A stretch of DNA of 8,015 bases from Fidelibacterota bacterium (GTDB taxonomy: Bacteria > Fidelibacterota > Marinisomatia > SCGC-AAA003-L08 > D37C17). Where the stretch lies: NCBI GenBank assembly GCA_012964845.1, contig DTTG01000140.1, forward strand, positions 1 through 8,015, given 5' to 3'. The notes beneath the pieces were generated by a model that had not been told where the DNA came from, searched no databases, and saw only the letters and a list, made by a program, of their open reading frames with translations. Below, in pieces: positions 7,053 to 8,015 of this stretch (the first letter of the stretch is position 1; the number at the start of each line of letters is the position of its first letter). The position numbers were made by a program, and so were the translations under genes.

Positions 7053-7922
7053 TTATTTAGAATTGTATTCATAAAATCCTTTACCTGTTTTTCTACCAAG
7101 CTCTCCATCTGCTACTTTTTTTACCAATAATGGACAGGGACGGTATTTTTCATCCCCAAAATCAGAATATAGTACATTAATAATACTGAGACAAATATCC
7201 AATCCAATGAGATCTGCCAGGGTCAAGGGACCCATGGGATGCGCCATACCCAATTTCATGATGGCATCAATGGCCTCAGGTGTACCCACTCCCTCATCCA
7301 AGCAGAAAATAGCCTCATTTATCATGGGCATGAGAATTCGATTGGACACAAATCCCGGAGAATCATTACATTCAACAGGAATCTTACCCATTTGTGTTGA
7401 TAAATCGGTGATACGTTTGGTGATAGAATCATCCGTTTCTTTTCCCTTAACTATTTCCACCAATTTCATAACAGGCACCGGATTCATAAAATGCATCCCA
7501 ATAACTTTTTCTGGGCGCTGTGTTGCTGTAGCAATTTTATTAATGGAAATCGAAGATGTATTACTGGCCAAGATGGTTTCGGGCTTACAAACATTATCTA
7601 ATTCTTTGAATATATTTAATTTAATATTCTTATTCTCAGTGGCAGCTTCTATAACCAAATCACATGCGGAGAACTGATTATAATCTGTTGAGACAGTAAT
7701 TCTGCTCATTGAAGTTTCCATTTCAGATTGACTGATTTTTTCTTTCTTAACCTGTCGATCCATATTTTTCTGGATGGTGCTAAGTCCTTGTTGGACAAAT
7801 TCATCCTTAATATCCATGAGAATAGTATCAAAACCTGAAAGTGCAGATACATGCGCAATTCCATTTCCCATGGTTCCAGCACCAATTACACCAATTGATT
7901 TAATTCTTAATTCACTATTCAT
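7053..7922 (-). CDS. hbd: 3-hydroxybutyryl-CoA dehydrogenase (3-hydroxyacyl-CoA dehydrogenase family)
   Basis: This 289-residue cytosolic protein has the usual length of single-function 3-hydroxybutyryl-CoA dehydrogenases, which interconvert 3-hydroxybutyryl-CoA and acetoacetyl-CoA with NAD(P)H. The N-terminal Rossmann domain shows the dinucleotide loop GVIGAGTMG at residues 11-19. An Asp at 37, at the end of the second strand, favours NAD(H) over NADP(H). The catalytic set is visible: Ser123 in NTSS, His144 in GMHFMNP, Glu156 in LVEIVKG and Asn194 in SNR. The C-terminal helical domain contains [12 protein letters not shown] (231-242) and ends with the family's [11 protein letters not shown] (276-286). 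The start is the only ATG in its frame before an in-frame stop at 7971-7973. No Shine-Dalgarno site precedes it, only a run of A. A palindromic element follows 12 bp after the stop. Family assignment is firm; whether it works in beta-oxidation or butyrate-type synthesis is inferred. Confidence 0.95.
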   Translation of the reverse strand: MNSELRIKSIGVIGAGTMGNGIAHVSALSGFDTILMDIKDEFVQQGLSTIQKNMDRQVKKEKISQSEMETSMSRITVSTDYNQFSACDLVIEAATENKNIKLNIFKELDNVCKPETILASNTSSISINKIATATQRPEKVIGMHFMNPVPVMKLVEIVKGKETDDSITKRITDLSTQMGKIPVECNDSPGFVSNRILMPMINEAIFCLDEGVGTPEAIDAIMKLGMAHPMGPLTLADLIGLDICLSIINVLYSDFGDEKYRPCPLLVKKVADGELGRKTGKGFYEYNSK

Positions 7923-8015
7923 TTTTTTAGTAGCAAAGCTTGCCCTTCGTAATGCAATGTAGAAGGGTTCCTAATTAACAAAGTAGCAAAGATCATCATT
8001 CATTATTCAATATTC
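7923..8015. other. leader upstream of hbd with small repeats
   Basis: This 93-bp region contains no gene. AGTAGCAAAG occurs twice in direct orientation, at 7929-7938 and 7982-7991. Between the copies lies an inverted repeat, CCCTTC at 7943-7948 and GAAGGG at 7962-7967. At the window edge (7998-8015) a 7-bp pattern, ATTCATT/ATTCAAT/ATTC, runs off the end. I see no convincing promoter or Shine-Dalgarno site for hbd, so the true promoter may lie farther upstream or be of a non-canonical type. Confidence 0.5.

Noticed and set aside
7207..7677. 156-codon open frame on the plus strand inside hbd.
   Set aside because: It is antisense to a well-conserved enzyme gene, shows no recognisable protein family, and is explained by the codon pattern of the opposite strand.

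Overview
The window holds six complete protein-coding genes, all on the minus strand. They read in the order hbd, acd, leucine dehydrogenase, nusB, secA and cystathionine gamma-synthase/lyase, from about 7922 down to 27. There are no tRNA or rRNA genes, no CRISPR array and no transposase gene. The DNA is AT-rich by eye. SecA is about 1000 residues long and carries an extra helical segment after its first nucleotide-binding half (about residues 285-365). From memory this is typical of Bacteroidota, Chlorobi and their relatives (the FCB group). Weak or absent Shine-Dalgarno sites at several genes fit that group. I therefore infer an FCB-group bacterium, possibly an uncultured lineage such as Marinimicrobia, Ignavibacteria or Calditrichota, but the exact phylum cannot be fixed from this window.

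Layout in transcription order: 8015-7923 is a short leader with a 10-bp direct repeat, a small inverted repeat and a 7-bp tandem pattern. 7922-7053 encodes a 3-hydroxybutyryl-CoA dehydrogenase. 7052-6905 is the only sizeable internal gap (148 bp), and most of it is a compact element of three palindromes. 6904-5762 encodes a short-chain acyl-CoA dehydrogenase. 5753-4656 encodes leucine dehydrogenase, whose end overlaps nusB (4663-4220) by 8 bp. secA (4217-1194) starts 2 bp after nusB. A gamma-family PLP enzyme of cystathionine metabolism (1169-27) follows after 24 bp. A 12-bp palindrome lies just beyond its stop codon, at the window edge.

The first three genes fit amino-acid and short-chain acyl-CoA metabolism: deamination of branched-chain amino acids, and interconversion of butyryl-, crotonyl-, 3-hydroxybutyryl- and acetoacetyl-CoA. 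Crotonase, thiolase and electron-transfer flavoprotein genes are not in the window. The next two are housekeeping genes for transcription antitermination/rRNA synthesis and protein export, and the last belongs to sulfur amino-acid metabolism. Tight spacing from acd to the last gene suggests one transcription unit. The palindromic element may separate hbd from it.

I see no evidence of a new enzymatic or defence system. The most interesting item is the roughly 99-bp triple-palindrome element at 6942-7040. Its two outer hairpins are inverted copies of each other and differ by a compensatory base-pair change. It resembles a non-autonomous REP- or MITE-like repeat.
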